In this document: in pieces, positions 34,889 to 47,689 of the stretch
How the letters are laid out: every line of letters begins with the position of its first letter
Numbering within the stretch: the first letter of the stretch is position 1
Assembly (NCBI RefSeq): GCF_904849725.1
Contig: NC_058523.1
Location: 204,627,689 to 204,691,688, forward strand
DNA length: 64,000 bases
Source: Hordeum vulgare subsp. vulgare
Taxonomy: Eukaryota; Streptophyta; Magnoliopsida; Poales; Poaceae
Direction of reading: 5' to 3'
Made by a program: the position numbers and the translations under genes
The notes under the pieces: generated by a model
The model's input: only the letters and a program-made list of their open reading frames with translations
Told to the model about the DNA's origin: nothing
The model's database searches: none

Positions 34889-37800
34889 TGTCGGGACCCC
34901 GATCCTAAGCCATAGGAATCCAGCCTGTAACACATCGCATCCCTTTGTGGTCTCACGCACGGTTAACTCCACGGCTGCAGCCTTACCTTAGCCGGGACCG
35001 TTTGCGTCTTTTGACTCACGTATGCGATAGCGTCGCTAGCAATCCAATGTCAAAGAACCCGGATCGACATGTCTAGTCATAAACCAAAGTGGCAGTACCG
35101 CACAAGGACAGACATACATAACCCAACAAAGCAGGTGTCGGTCATCAGCGAATGTAGACGAGTCGTAGCAAGCTACAAGGACTCCATTACATCGCGTGAC
35201 ATTTCCCCAAAGGGGACAGACACAGCAGCTAAGAAGGACACATGCCGGTCAACCAATGTGTCCGGAGCAGTAGCGAACTACCAAGGCTCATTGGATCACA
35301 AAGGGGCATTTCCTTGTAAGGAGTGCTACTAAAGTTCACGACTACGTATTCGAACCCCATACATACCAAGTAAGACACACGTACGCATGGCATACCGATA
35401 TGTATAGATACATCGATGGCATCACAACATAACCATAAACATACAAGCTTTATTTAAGAGGCTCGGAAGAGCCTCACACATAATATTACACATTAAGGGT
35501 CTCACGACCCATAATAGCAGTCATACAATACAAGCCAGCGGAAGAGTTATAAACTGTCTGGGTACACACAGTGCAGCTAGAAGGCACATGGCCTGACTAT
35601 ACTACAGAGCCGACGTAGGGCCAGATCGTAGCTGGGACACCAGCTACTCGTCGTCGTCGATGTCTACGAAGAACCCTCCATTAGGGTCATTAGCAACCTC
35701 TGCAACATTTATTAAGCAAACATGAGTACGAAGGTACTCAGCAAGACTTTAGGAGAGCTAACTACTCATGCAAGGTATCAAAAGGTATTGTGGGGTTTCA
35801 TGCGGGAAGCCAGCATTTGACTCGTGGCTAGACAACTTGCACTTTGAAATTAGTTTTGACAACTTGATTTCTCGCACACGAGTCCACTAACACCACAACA
35901 ATACACTATCGTGGAATCATTCCGTCTCCATACGGAAATGCCGTCCACGACACTCACACTTATCTTGACAATTTCATGAGTAGCCATTGAAGTTATCTAT
36001 GAACAACATATGTCTCCAAGTAGTCCATATCCGCGGACGCGGCTATTCGAATAGATCATAACCCTGCAGGGGTGTACTTCGTCACACACGCTCTCGCCAC
36101 TTATCGCCATGTGCATGTCATGCACCTCGGCAACCTTCAAGCGGAAGCCCAGCGAGGGAGTCGGCCACGACCATTAACCACACTAGTACCTAGTCCAGGT
36201 TTATCGCCTATCTGAGAGTAACCCGTACGGAAGTCCGGCCGAGGTTTCCGCCACGGCCTCAAACGATGTGCGCAGGGTTCCCAAGCCCACCATCCGGGTG
36301 CCACTTGGTACACCGTGCCACTGCCTACCGCATCACGGTCCACCTCTCAGGTCAGCACCATGCACGGCCTCCAGCATTACTATAAACACCAGAAACTACT
36401 TGCAACTCCTGGACCGAGTACTACGCGATTAATAGGCCGAGCGGGGTCATATTTCAGGGTCCAGCATGTGGTAGTATCTAGTCTTGGATTACATACACGG
36501 AACTCAGTTCCTAAGGACGGTTCCAATGAAACAACCCGCCATGTACTCCTACACAGCCTTTCACCAGTACCTTTACCAAATCAAGTTCAACACACCACCT
36601 TTGCTCACCGAACACATTCCACATTTCTGTTCATCTCCCAGATGACAGACCATACACAACTCTAAGCATAGCATGCATAGCAGGATAAGGCACATCATAG
36701 CTCAAGCAACTACCAGGTATGCTAGGTTGCAAGGTTCGGCTATTTACTGTGACAAGGTTAAGTCATGCAAAGGAAGTGGGTCCAACTATCGTGGCAAAAG
36801 CAGTTGAAGCATTTGATCCTAATGCAATAAATAGGTGCAGGAGCAAGAACATAGGAGTTATCGGGATGATCAAAAGGGTTGCTTGCCTTGTTGCTCAGAG
36901 GAGGAACGATATCCGTCAGACGGATATTCGGTGGAATCCGGGGGTGCGGAGCCTACCGAAAAGAATGGCAACATTCAATAACAATCATATGCACTCAAAA
37001 TGATGCATGAGCATGGCATGAGAATGCAAGGTGATAAGTTATTATTTTCAACATGTAATAGGTTCAGAGTTGATTTGAATCACATTCGAATAGCAATTCA
37101 AGCGGGGTATTCTCGAATACCGGTTTAATTGATTCGACCTGATGCTCAGATCAACTTGATGTTAACATGCATGAAATGTCATGTTATGATACTGATTTGT
37201 AATTAGGGCAGTGTGTGATCATTGCATATATAATGAAATTTGAATATTTTTACAAACTCCATTTGTAAAGTGATTAAAAGAATTGAATTATTCCTTATTT
37301 CACAATTTAGGGTTCTGTAACTTTTTCAAACATGGTTGAAAATAGCATAATCATAATCCTTGAATTTTTCTGATACTTTTTCGTATATAAATTATTTTCA
37401 TTGGAGTTACAGATTAATTTCTATGATTTTTACAAATTTTAGCAATTTCCTGAATTAGTTTTAAACTGGAAATTCTATTTATTGCATCAGGCTGACGTCA
37501 GCAGGTCAGCCGACCTGTTCAGGTCAAACCTGACAGGGGGGCCCCACTGGTCAGCCTCTCTGGGACTAATCCCGCGCTGACCAGCCCCTAATTGGGGTTT
37601 GACCAGGCGTGGGGCCCTCTGGCAGCGACTGAGGGGAGGGCGATTACGCCCTAATGGTCGGCCACGTCGACGCCCACTGGAGGGTGGTCGCCGGCGACCA
37701 GACCCGCGGCGGAGGGCTCGCCGGAGGCGACCTAGACGGCGCTGCACAGCACCAAAACGCACGCGGTTGGCGGCTACAGCATGCTCGCGAAGTGGCCGAA

Positions 37801-39050
37801 CTGGCAGGACCAACTGGGGAGGCTAGGGTCGCCGGAAGAGGCGTCAGCGACGAGCCGGAGCGGCGGCCGAGGCTCGGGCGTCATCGGGGTCTTTGAATTA
37901 GGGGGATATACGCTCGGTTCTTAGCTGCTACGGCATCTACGCGTCGTCCTGGAGCTGCTGGTGCCCTCGGAAGGACGAGCTGATCATCGGAGGGCTACCG
38001 TCGACGAGCCGCAGCGGCGGTCCTCGTCGGGCTCCGGTGAAACTAGAGCTAGAGGAGGGGATCGACGGGGAAAACTTAGGGGAAACGACCGCATGCTCAC
38101 GGGGAGTGCAGAGCAGAGCTTAGACGGCTCGGGGAAGGCCTGGGGGCGACGAATCGACGGGATAGGTCCGGCGGCCGGAGTTGGAGGACGACGGTGTTGC
38201 AGGCGTTGCAGGGCTCGAGGAAGCTTCGGCTTCTGCAGAGATGACCAGGGCGACGAGGCGGAGCTAAAGGCGTGCTCTGGGAGGGAATCCTATGGCCAGG
38301 GGCACGGGCAGCTCGAGCTCGAGCTCGGCTCTAATGGCGGCAGCAAGGAGGAGGAGGAGATCCGGGAGGAGGAGGAGAACCGAGGCGGGGAATGGATAGG
38401 GGTGGCTCTGGGGAGCTTATCCTCGTCGTCGCCAGCGCGAGGCGGCGGCCAGGTAGGCACGCACGTGCGTGGCCGCGTCGGAGGAGGCGGCGGCCACCTC
38501 CTGCTGCCTACTGGCGCGAGGGAGGGGACGAGCGGGGAGATGGGCCGGGCCAGGCTTAGGCGACAGGTAACTCTTTTCCTTTTTCTTCTGTTTTTGTTTT
38601 TTTCTGTTTTGCTAATTATTGTTTTGCTAATTAATTCAGCTCCAAAATAAAAAGTAAAAACTATTTTAGACCTCCTGAAATATTTGTTATAATATCCCCA
38701 ACCATTTCCAAGGTTTTCAACATTTTGGGAAAATTATAGTTTCTGATTTCAAATTTTAAATTTGAAACCAGTGGCTTTTTGCATCAATTTAAAAAGCTTA
38801 AAGTGTCAAGAAAATAGTTTTCTCCAATGCTCGTTTACTTTCAAGATTTATCAGAAAGTTTGAACATTTCTTGAGGCCATTTTGGGTTCATTGATTTTGA
38901 ACTAGTTTGAGATTTCCTTTAATTGAAATGGTAGCTAGGGTTTTGAGTATTTCCTTTGCCACTTTGTTGTTTTTGTTGAAACTTCTTAGATGCAAATGCA
39001 AAGAAGACATGAGCACAATGCTATCTTGCTTAAGGGTTAGGGATGTGACA
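34889..39050 (-). mobile_element. B2: family B solo LTR (4162 bp)
   Basis: It is the reverse complement of the B1 family (12775-16925): TGTCGGGACCCC on the left, GGGATGTGACA on the right, perfect 5-bp duplication, no internal domain. B1 and B2 are close along the whole length. Sense is taken as minus for the reasons given at B1. It inserted after LARD-1 and is the deepest level of the stack. A 229-codon frame on the opposite strand (37961-38650), with a partly conserved counterpart in B1, is treated as compositional. Confidence 0.88.
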
Positions 39051-39055
39051 AATAC

Positions 39056-39313
39056 GGTGCCGCTACGGTCGACCGTTCAGGTACCAGACGAACTCCGATC
39101 GCGACGAAATTCGACAGGCGGCCTAGCTAGAACTAATTACGACCGCATGCCAAGTTTCACCCCGATCAGAGAAAGTTTTCAACACACTTTTAAAACAGGG
39201 TTACAATGATGCCGCGGGCGCGTGCGTGTGCGGTCAGGCACAGAACGGACAACGACGAGAACCGGCAACTACTAACGGATGCAAGTTTTGAAAAATCGCA
39301 GCAACGGATGCAA
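39056..39313 (-). repeat. LARD-1 5' LTR, remaining start
   Basis: It corresponds to 26761-27015 of the intact LTR. It ends in ...CGCAGCAACGGA followed by a second ATGCAAGTT, after which E3 integrase sequence begins (GAGCTCTTTGATT). The first roughly 110 bp of the LTR are missing. Confidence 0.8.
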
Positions 39314-39808
39314 GTTGAGCTCTTTGATTTCCTAATAAGCTTTGTGTTCCAGCTCAAGAGGTAAATGACAGGCCTTACCGTAAACCATTTTATACGGCGA
39401 CATGCCCATGGGATTCTTATAAGAAGTCCTATAAGCCCATAGTGCATCGTCAAGTTTGCTAGACCAATTCTTTCGAGATCTATTGACAGTCTTTTGTAAG
39501 ATCAATTTGATCTCCCTATTACTCAACTCCACTTGACCACTAGACTGAGGATGGTAAGGAGATGCAACTCTATGGTTGACATCATACTTAGCGAGCATCT
39601 TGCGGAAAACACCATGAGTGAAGTGTGAACCGCCATCAGTCATCAGATATCTAGGGACTCCAAATCTTGGGAAAATGAATTCTTTAAGCATCTTAATAGA
39701 GGTGTGGTGATCAGCATTTATAGTGGGGATAGCTTTTACCCACTTAGTGACGTAATCCACAGCAACTAAGATGTGAGTATACCCATTGGAACTCGGGAAA
39801 GGTCCCAT
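39314..39808 (-). pseudogene. E3 integrase catalytic core
   Basis: From 39808 the frame reads [20 protein letters not shown]. The catalytic triad is visible as D18 (VAVDYVTKW), D58 (LMTDGGSHF) and E94 (GQVELSNRE), with 35 residues between D58 and E94 (a D,D-35-E core), so the catalytic residues are preserved. It is one frame away from the preceding part because of an apparent 1-base loss near 39815. A TAG at 39332-39334 ends the frame about 18 bases before the LARD-1 border. Integrase joins element cDNA to chromosomal DNA. Confidence 0.85.
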
Positions 39809-40776
39809 ATAATAAAGCCCCAGACATCAAATGGTTCAATGACAAGTGAATAGTTCATAGGCATTTCGTGACGCTTAATGATGTTCCCTATTCTTTGGCA
39901 TTCATCACAAGACAAGACAAACTTACGGGAATCCTTGAAGAGAGTGGGCCAATAGAAACCTGGTTGCAATATCTTATGAGCAGTTCTGTCTCCAGCATGG
40001 TGTCCTCCGTAGGCTTCGGAATGACACTTCTGCAGGATCTGTCTCTGTTCATGTTCAGGCACACAACATCTAATAACACCATCTACTCCTTCCTTATAAA
40101 GGTGAGGATCATCCCAAAAGTAGTATCTCAAATCAAAGAAGAATTTCTTCTTTTGCTGGTAGTTGAAACTCGGTGGTATGTATTTGGCTACGATATAGTT
40201 TGCGTAATCAGCATACCACGGTGCACTATGTGAAGTGCGGATGACATTCAATTGCTCATCAGGAAAGTTGTCATCAATAGGTCGTGGGTCATCAAGGACA
40301 TTCTCTAGCCTAGACAAGTTATCTGCTACAGGGTTATCAGCACCCTTTCGGTCAACAGCGTGCAAATCAAATTCCTGTAGCAGGAGAACCCATCTGATTA
40401 GCCTAGTCTTAGCGTCCTTCTTCTCCATAAGGTACTTAATAGCAGCATAATCAGAGTGAATAGTGACTTTGGAGTCAACTATATAAGATCTGAACTTTTC
40501 ACATGCAAACACGACTGCTAAAAATTCCTTCTCTGTAGTGGCATAGTTTTTTTGGGCACTATCTAGAGTTTTATTAGCGTAGTGAATGACATTCAACTTC
40601 TTGTCAACTCTTTGTCCTAGAACAGCACCAACAGCATAATCACTAGCATCGCACATGATTTCAAAGGTCAAGTTCCAATCAGGTGGTTGAACAATAGGTG
40701 CGGTTATCAAGGCCTTCTTAAGTATTTCGAAAGCTTCCTCACAATCCTCATCAAAAACAAAAGGAACATCCTTCTG
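39766..40776 (-). pseudogene. E3 RNase H and integrase zinc-binding part
   Basis: It is in the same frame as the upstream gag-RT part but separated by a TAG (40777-40779). From the first Met at 40710: RNase H motifs [16 protein letters not shown] (residues about 19-34), TEKEFLAVV, and [11 protein letters not shown] (conserved Asp, Glu, Asp). The integrase HHCC zinc finger follows, with [11 protein letters not shown] and LSCDECQ at residues about 234-270. The frame is lost at about 39815, where the catalytic core continues in another frame. The role is removal of the RNA template during cDNA synthesis and DNA end binding. Confidence 0.85.
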
Positions 40777-43458
40777 CTAGAGGTTGGTAAGAGGCCTAGA
40801 AATCTTAGAGAAGTCTTTAATGAACCTTCTATAGAAACCAGCATGACCTAGGAAACTTCGTATACCTCTGATATCTGTGGGGCAAGGCATTTTCCCAATT
40901 GCATCAACCTTAGCCTTATCAACTTCGATGCCTTTCTCAGAGATTTTGTGTCCTAAGACGATGCCTTCATTAACCATGAAGTGGCACTTCTCCCAGTTCA
41001 AGACGAGGTTGGTATCTTTGCATCTTTGTAAGAGTCGATCAAGGTTGCTGAGGCAATCGTCAAAGGAAGAACTGTAAACGGAGAAATCATCCATGAAAAC
41101 CTCAACAATCTTTTCACAAAAGTCACAGAATATTGCCATCATACATCTTTGAAAGGTGGCAGGTGCATTGCATAAGCCAAAAGGCATACGTCTATAAGAA
41201 AATGTACCGAAGGGGCACGTGAAAGTGGTTTTCTCCTGATCAGATTGTGCAACAGGTATTTGCGAGAAACCTGAATAACCGTCTAGAATGCAGAAGTATG
41301 TGTGTTTAGATAGCCTTTCTAGCATTTGGTCGATAAACGGCAAAGGATAATGGTCTTTCCTGGTTGCCTTGTTCAGTTTCCGGAAGTCTATCACCATCCT
41401 ATAGCGAGTACTAATCCTCTGTGGGATTAGTTCATTCTTATCATTAGGAACGATGGTGATACCTCCCTTCTTAGGTACGTAATGTACTGGACTTACCCAA
41501 TCACTATGAGCAACAAGATAAATGATTCCTGCTCCCAGAAGCTTTAATATTTCTTTTCTCACGTCCTCTTTCATCCTCGGATTTAATCTCCGTTGATGAT
41601 CATCAACTGGCTTAGAATCAGGATCGGTTTTAATCTTGTGCTGACATAGAGTGGGACTAACACCCTTAAGATCATCAAGAGTATATCCAATAGCGGCACG
41701 GTGCTTCCTCAAAGTTTTTAACAACTTCTTCTCTTCGTGATTCGAGAGGTGAGCACTAATAATAACAGTATATATCTCCTTCTCATCAAGAGAGACATAC
41801 TTAAGAGTATCTGGTAACTGTTTTAGCTCGAACACAGGATCACCCTTTGGTGGGGGAGGATCCCCAAGCAGTTCAACAGGCAGATTATTCTTGAGAATAG
41901 GATATTGTTCTAAAACAATTTTATCTATCTCATATCTTTCATCCATATGCATATCATTTTCATGCTGAAGCAGATATTGCTCTAAAGGATCCGTAGGAGG
42001 TACGGCAATAGAGGCAAGAGCAATGATTTCATCCCTACCAGACGACTCTTTTTCATGCGGTTGTCTTCCAAACTTGGAGAAGTTAAATTCATGAGACACA
42101 CCCTCGAAACTAACAGTGACAGTCTGTTTAACACAATCAATATGAGCATTGACAGTGTTGAGAAAGGGTCTGCCAAATATGATGGGACAAAAGCTATCTT
42201 GTGCAGTAGCAAGGACGAGGAAATCAGTAAGATACTTCGTCTTACCACACAGGACTTCTACGTCTCTCACAATTCCCACAGGGCAGATAGTGTCTCTATT
42301 AGCTAGTGTAATAGTGACATCAATGGGTTCTAACTCAGCAGGTGCAATCGCATCTTTGATTTCATCATATAGGGACCGGGGTATTGCACTAACACTAGCA
42401 CCCATATCACATAAACCATGATAACAGTGATCTTCTATCATGACAGAAACAACGGACAGGCCAACTACGGGTCCATATTTGTCTTTCGCGTGAGGTTTAG
42501 CAATTCTAGCGGAGTCCTCACAGAATTTGATAACATGCTCGTCTATGTCTTCGGCTAAGAGATCTTCGATAATAGCAACACTAGGTTCAACTCTAATTTC
42601 CTCAAGGGGTGCAAGTGGTCTAATGTCACCCCTACGTATCACAGTTGGAGCTTTAGAATAATCCTTTTTCCTAGCAGGGTAAGGTGGTTTCTCATCGTAG
42701 GCACAAGGAACAATAGGATCACTAAAGGCAATGACTTCTACAGGCGGATGATACTTGAACCACTTCTCTTTGGGAAGATCAACATGAGAAGCAAAATATT
42801 CACATAGAGAAGCTAATATCTCAGGGTCAAGTCCATACTTAGCGCTAAAATATCTAGAAGTGTTTGTTTCAACAAAAGATTTAACACAATCAAACTGGAA
42901 ATTCATACCTGACTCCTTACCTTCTTCAAGCTCCCAATCTTCAGAGTTACGTTTGATTCTTTCCAATAAATTCCACTTGTGGTCAATATCCTTCTTCATA
43001 AAAGAACCGGTACAAGAAGTGTCAAGCATGGTACGATCTTCATGAGAAAGCCGAGCATAAAAGTTTTGAGTGATAATTTCTCTCGAGAGCTCATGATTGG
43101 GGCATGAATATAGCATTGATTTAAGCCTCCCCCAAGCTTGAGCTATGCTTTCCCTGTCACGAGCCCAAAAGTTATAAATATAATTCCGATCACGATGTAC
43201 TAAATGCAGAGGATAAAACTTTTGATGAAATTCCAATTTCAACCGATTGTAGTCCCATGATCCAGTATCATCACATAGCCTATACCATGTCAACGCCTTA
43301 TCCTTCAAAGATAAAGGAAAGACTTTCTTCTTTACCTCATCCTTGGGCAAACCTGCAAGATTAAATAAACCACAAACTTCATCTACATAGATTAGATGCA
43401 AGTCTGGATGTGATGATCCATCTCCTGTAAAAGGATTAGCCAGCAGTTTCTCAAGCAT
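40777..43458 (-). pseudogene. E3 Gag-protease-reverse transcriptase
   Basis: The frame from Met 43458 is open for 893 residues. Gag capsid-like sequence (VFPLSLKDKALTWY, AQAWGRLKSM) is at residues about 45-140. The protease active site is CDMGASVSAIP (Asp about 351; Met replaces the usual Thr/Ser/Leu), with CPIIFGRPFL later. RT motifs start about residue 600 with YRMVIDFRKLN and reach the catalytic VFMDDFSVY (about residues 787-794). It ends at TAG 40777-40779, after which RNase H continues in the same frame. The frame is also open upstream to about 43520, but an ATG at 43536 that would be the natural start is shifted by one base. It makes the particle and cDNA of the element when intact. Confidence 0.9.
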
Positions 43459-43655
43459 ACCCGAAGGAATTTCATAGAAGATATTTTCAGTAGGTACCTT
43501 AGGTTGAGGAGCAACTCCTCGTGCTTCCGTTCATGGTGAAGATACCCCGAACAAATTCCTCAAAGGAACAGTTTCCATAGTGACAAGTGACAATAAATTT
43601 CAGCACAGTATATAAATGTTTCCTTACCAAATTCCACTTACCAAAGGCGCTTCCC

Positions 43656-43673
43656 TCCCCGGCAACGGCGCCA
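43656..43673 (-). other. E3 primer binding site (tRNA-Asp type)
   Basis: TGGCGCCGTTGCCGGGGA in element sense lies eleven bases after the LTR end GGTCATCA. It is complementary to plant tRNA-Asp, the primer used by Athila-type elements. Confidence 0.88.
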
Positions 43674-43684
43674 GAAAAGAGTCT

Positions 43685-44490
43685 TGATGACCCACAAGTA
43701 TAGGGGATCAATCGTAGTACTTTTGATAAGTAAGAGTGTCGAACCCAACGAGGAGAAGAAGGCTCTGATAAACGGTTTTCAGCAAGGTAAAAACTGCAAG
43801 CACTGAAAGTAGCGGTAGCAAGTGATGGTGTAGTGAGATGAAACGTAGCAAGCGAAAAGTAACAAGTAACAAGTAGTAGCAACGGTGCAGCAAAGTGTCC
43901 CAATCCCTTTTGTAGCAAGGGACAAGCATGAACAAAGTCTTATAAGAGGAAAAACGCTCCCGAGGACATACGGGAATTTCTGTCATGCTAGTTTCATCAT
44001 GTTCATATGATTCGCGTTCGTTACTTTGATAGTTTGATATGTTGGTGGACCGGCGCTTGGGTACTGCCCTTACTTGGACAAGCATCCCACTTATTATTAA
44101 CCCCTCTCGCAAGCATCCGCAACTACGAAAGAAGAATTAAGACAATGTCTAACCATAACATTGAACTAGTGGATCCAAATCAGCCCCTTATGAAGCAACG
44201 CATAGACTGGGGTTTAAGCTTCTGTCACTCTAGCAACGCATCATCTACTTACTACTCCCCAATGCCTTCCTCTAGGCCCAAGGATGGTGAAGTGTTATGT
44301 AGTCGACGTTCACATAACACCACTAGAGGAAAAGACAACATACAGCATATCAAAATACCGAACGAATACCAAATTCACATGACTATTATCAGCATGACTT
44401 ATCCCATGTCCTCAGGAACAAAAGTAACTACTCACAAAGCATAATCATAATCATGATCACAGGTGTAATGAGTAGCATCAAGGATCTGAA
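43685..44490 (-). repeat. E3 5' LTR, first part
   Basis: It starts TGATGACCCACAAGTATAGG and is collinear with 18289 onward. It is interrupted after the duplication ctgaa (44486-44490) by a LARD solo LTR and resumes at 49461. Confidence 0.9.
44486..44490. repeat. target duplication ctgaa of the LARD solo LTR
   Basis: ctgaa occurs at 44486-44490 and 49456-49460. The intact site is seen in the other E3 LTR as GGATCTGAACATAAACTC (19086). Confidence 0.95.
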
Positions 44491-45050
44491 TGTGGCAGCC
44501 CGATGTCGACGTTCTAGAAGATTCCCCTTTTCTTTCCGTTTTCGTCGTGTGTCTATTTTCTTTTGTCGCATCATCATCGCATCATGCGCATCATCAGCAT
44601 TGCATCGGCATTCCGTTGCCGCCAGTTTTCAAAACTTGCGTCCGTTGTTAGTTACCGGTTCTCGTCGTTGTCCGTTCTGAGCCCGACCGCACACGCACGC
44701 GCCCGCGGCATCGTCAAACCCTGTTTTAAAAGTGCGTTTAAAACTTTCTCTGATTGGGGTGAAACTTGGCATGCGGTCGTAATTAGTTATAGCCAGGCCG
44801 CCTGTCGAATTTCGTCGCGATCGGAGACCGTCTGGTACCCGAATGGTCGACCGTAGCGGCACCGTATTCGGTCTACCGTCGGACGTTTGTCGGTGTTTTA
44901 AAATTCGTTGCCGCGCCACCCGTTCTCCCTCTCGTCTCCAGATATCCACTCTACACGGCCTCGTAACTGTTCCCGCATTCGGAATCGTTCGAATCCGACC
45001 TCACGGTTGGATCCGAAATGAAATTCTGGCTAACCTAGCCCCCCATTTGT

Positions 45051-45060
45051 CTATATATAG
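45051..45060 (+). promoter_or_regulatory. TATA box of the LARD-2 LTR
   Basis: CTATATATAG is followed by ACCCCTC and, about 30 bases on, the GC-rich 5' transcribed region. It is the best preserved TATA box among the LARD copies here. Confidence 0.6.
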
Positions 45061-45746
45061 ACCCCTCTTACTATTTTGACAGCAACCCTAGCCCCTGCCT
45101 CGATTTCCGCGCCCCCCCACACATAGCCACCCACTCTCTCCCCTCAGCCTCCCACCAACCGACGGGCCCGCCGAGCCCAGATCGGGCCCGGGCAGGCCCA
45201 TCCGCCGCTGCCGGCGCCCTGTGTCTCCCAGACCGAGGAGCTCCTTGCTCTCGAGCGCCCCTCGCCGGAGGCCGCCACCACCCCTCGCCGGAGCCTTGTC
45301 CGTGCCGCCGCCGCCACTGGCTCGTGCCTCGCCCCCCTGCCTGCTCCTCGTGACCGTCGCCCCCACAGGAGCTTCCCTGTCAGCCGAGCCCGTGGCTGCC
45401 CCGCCAGCAACCGCCGGCTTGCTCCTCCCGCGCCGGAATGGCCAGATCCGGGCAGCCCCGACCCATTCCCGCTGACGCAGCCTCGCTTCGCCTCACCGCT
45501 GGCCCCCCCTTCGCATGCGCCGCCGTGCCGGCTGAGCGTCCTGTTCGGGACGAGTAGGCGCCGCCCCAGCGAAGCGCTCGATCCCCCCCAGGTCGTGTTG
45601 ACCGTAGCCCCACCTGGGCTGCGCCCCGCGCTGGGCCGCACCGCGCTGCAGCGCCCCTTCGGCCCATCAGCACGCCGGCCTCCCCAGCTGCCTCCCCACG
45701 CCAGGCCGATGCCTCCTCCTCTGCTGCACCAGGCTGGCCCGCCGAG

Positions 45747-45754
45747 GTGAGTAG
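45747..45754 (+). other. conserved splice-donor-like site in LARD LTRs
   Basis: GCCGAG|GTGAGTAG marks the end of the GC-rich block. The same position reads CCGAG|GTGAG in both LARD-1 LTRs (minus, 25891 and 34011) and CCAAG|GTGAG in LARD-0 (53321). Conservation in four LTRs suggests a 5' leader intron inside the LTR transcript. Confidence 0.45.
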
Positions 45755-45890
45755 CTCTTTTCCCTCGCCCCCAGCGCCTTTTGTTTATCTTGCACCCCCT
45801 GTCGGCCCATTTAGTATTTTAGGTTTTTTTCGGTTTAGATAATTCCAGTAAATAGTCGTATATTGCTATGTCCGTAGTTTATTAACCGTA

Positions 45891-46116
45891 GGTCGGAATG
45901 AGGCGTGTAGCATATGGATTTCGTGTAGTTTTGCACGTAGAACACGATTTCACAACTTGCATATTTGTTTGACATAGTTTGAGCCGCCATATGCATAGTT
46001 TTAGGTCGGAATGAGGCGTGTAGCATATGGATTTCGTGTAGTTTTGCACGTAGAACACGATTTCACAACTTGCATATTTGTTTGACATAGTTTGAGCCGC
46101 CATATGCATAGTTTTA
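45891..46116 (+). repeat. perfect 113-bp tandem duplication in LARD-2
   Basis: GGTCGGAATGAGGCGTG starts at 45891 and again at 46004, and the two 113-bp units are identical. The corresponding place in the LARD-1 LTRs has one unit. The duplication is therefore specific to this copy and recent. Confidence 0.92.
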
Positions 46117-47689
46117 CGTGCTGTCCCAATAGGATATTGCCCGTAGCTATTTTTCGCGCGTGTCCGGGTTGCTCGTATGCCATATATAAAATGCCCATGT
46201 TTTAGGAACCTATTTTCCATGTATTTTAGAGCGGTCATTGCTATTTTTGCATGTAGGGATTGCCGCTAGTTTATTTATCCATGTATAGGTTATTATCTCG
46301 CATTTATGTGTGGCATTATTTGTGTGTTGCAACCCCACATGTTTTATATGCTTTCGGGGTAGAAAAATCCAAGTTTTAGCTTTTGAGTAAGTTAGTTCGC
46401 GCGATATTTTGCCATGTTGCCCTCTTGTCTATTTCGTAGGATTTATTTCGTGCTTCGTTTGAAGGAGGTGTCAACTAGAGAGTTGATCTTTGATGTTTAG
46501 TCTAGCCCCTGGTATTTTTAGTTGCAATAGAAGTGCATGTTTAGGTGTGGTTTGCTTGCTCTCAAGTTGCTAGAAATAGTGCGGATTTGGAGGAGCTGAA
46601 ATATTTCTAAGTCTGAGATCTGTTATATTTTGTTGCTGTCTTGTCTTGCTTGTATCTTGTGATCTGTAGCTCTTTTGAGGTTGGTCCAATGGAGTAAGTT
46701 GTAGTCCTTGTGTTTCTCTAGCATGCTATGAATTTTCATGCCATTTGGAGACATGTCGCTTATGGTTTTGCTGCTGTCAATATGCCTTCAGATCGAAAAC
46801 TGCAGCTTCAAAAACTGCTATTTTCACTAAGTCTGAAATAGTGTGTGGGAAGCCATTTTGTGACTTCTTTTCCTAGTGTTCCTTGCTGCCATGCTAGTTG
46901 TTGTTAGTTGTTTGTAGTAGTGCTTCTTGCCCTCTTTCGTGTCATGCCTTGCTTGAGTTTATCTGAGTTGAGTAGCTCGTAGTTGTGGGGTGTAGAAGAT
47001 GCTATGTGGCTGATTTTGGCAGATTGTAGTGTTTTCTTGTTTTGCGCGTAGATTTTGAACCGTAGCTCCGTTTTCATCATGTCCTACTTGAAACTTGCTT
47101 AAAATCTCGTGTAGTTTAATTTTCTCTTGTTTTTTGTATGTTTTAAAGTGCTCGTAGTCGTCGTTGCACACATATTGCATTCATGCCATCATATCTTGCG
47201 GTGCCTGTAACTTTTGATCTGTAGCTCCGTTGGAGATGTTCTCTATGTGTAAATTGCTTCTAACAATGCGTAGAATCACGTGAACCTATTTGTTTGCTGT
47301 TTAACAACTAATTAAATGTGTTAGTTCAGATCTGGACAGAATTGTAAATTAACATGTGAGGTCGTCTCGGAGGTGCTATATGTCATTTCCGACCTCATTT
47401 AAAATGCCTAGATAGGTAGTTTAATTACGCATCACCTCTTGCCATGTTTAACAACATTTAATATTGTCGTGTATCTAATCGGGATAGAACTAAATAATTA
47501 AACATGGAGTTTCGTCAATATGCAACTCGTTGCATATCGAACTTCACTTAATGTGTAGTGTTTGTTTGTGTGAGTTGTCATGTCGTGACTTGCATGTATT
47601 CAGCTGCTCATGCATCATTTGTGTTGTGCACCGTGTGGTGAATTCCGTGTGTTGATTTGTGTTTCCGGTTTGCTTCATCTCGGTAGAGT

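Larger units (their letters stand above)
22303..39313 (-). mobile_element. LARD-1: non-coding long-LTR retrotransposon with both LTRs
   Basis: In element sense there is a 5' LTR (39313 down to 30401, interrupted by B2), primer site TGGTATCAGAGC at 30386-30397, a 3.2-kb internal domain without genes, a purine-rich tract (27142-27152) and a complete 3' LTR 22303-27141 (4839 bp; TGTGACAGCC...GGCGTGACA). The first roughly 110 bases of the 5' LTR and part of the E3 integrase are deleted at 39313, so no target duplication is left. Layout and size match LARD elements (Sukkula/Erika type). It would need Gag and Pol from another Gypsy element. Confidence 0.85.

Noticed and set aside
34889..39050. B2 read as a plus-strand LTR starting TGTCGGGACC
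   Set aside because: A donor-like CAG|GTAAC follows the GC-rich block on that strand, but the AATAAA signal, the TGTCACATCCC start similarity to LARD-0 and the landmark order favour the opposite orientation.
45882..46238. 118-codon frame with internal repetition
   Set aside because: It is produced by the 113-bp tandem duplication in the LARD-2 LTR and has no counterpart in other LARD copies.
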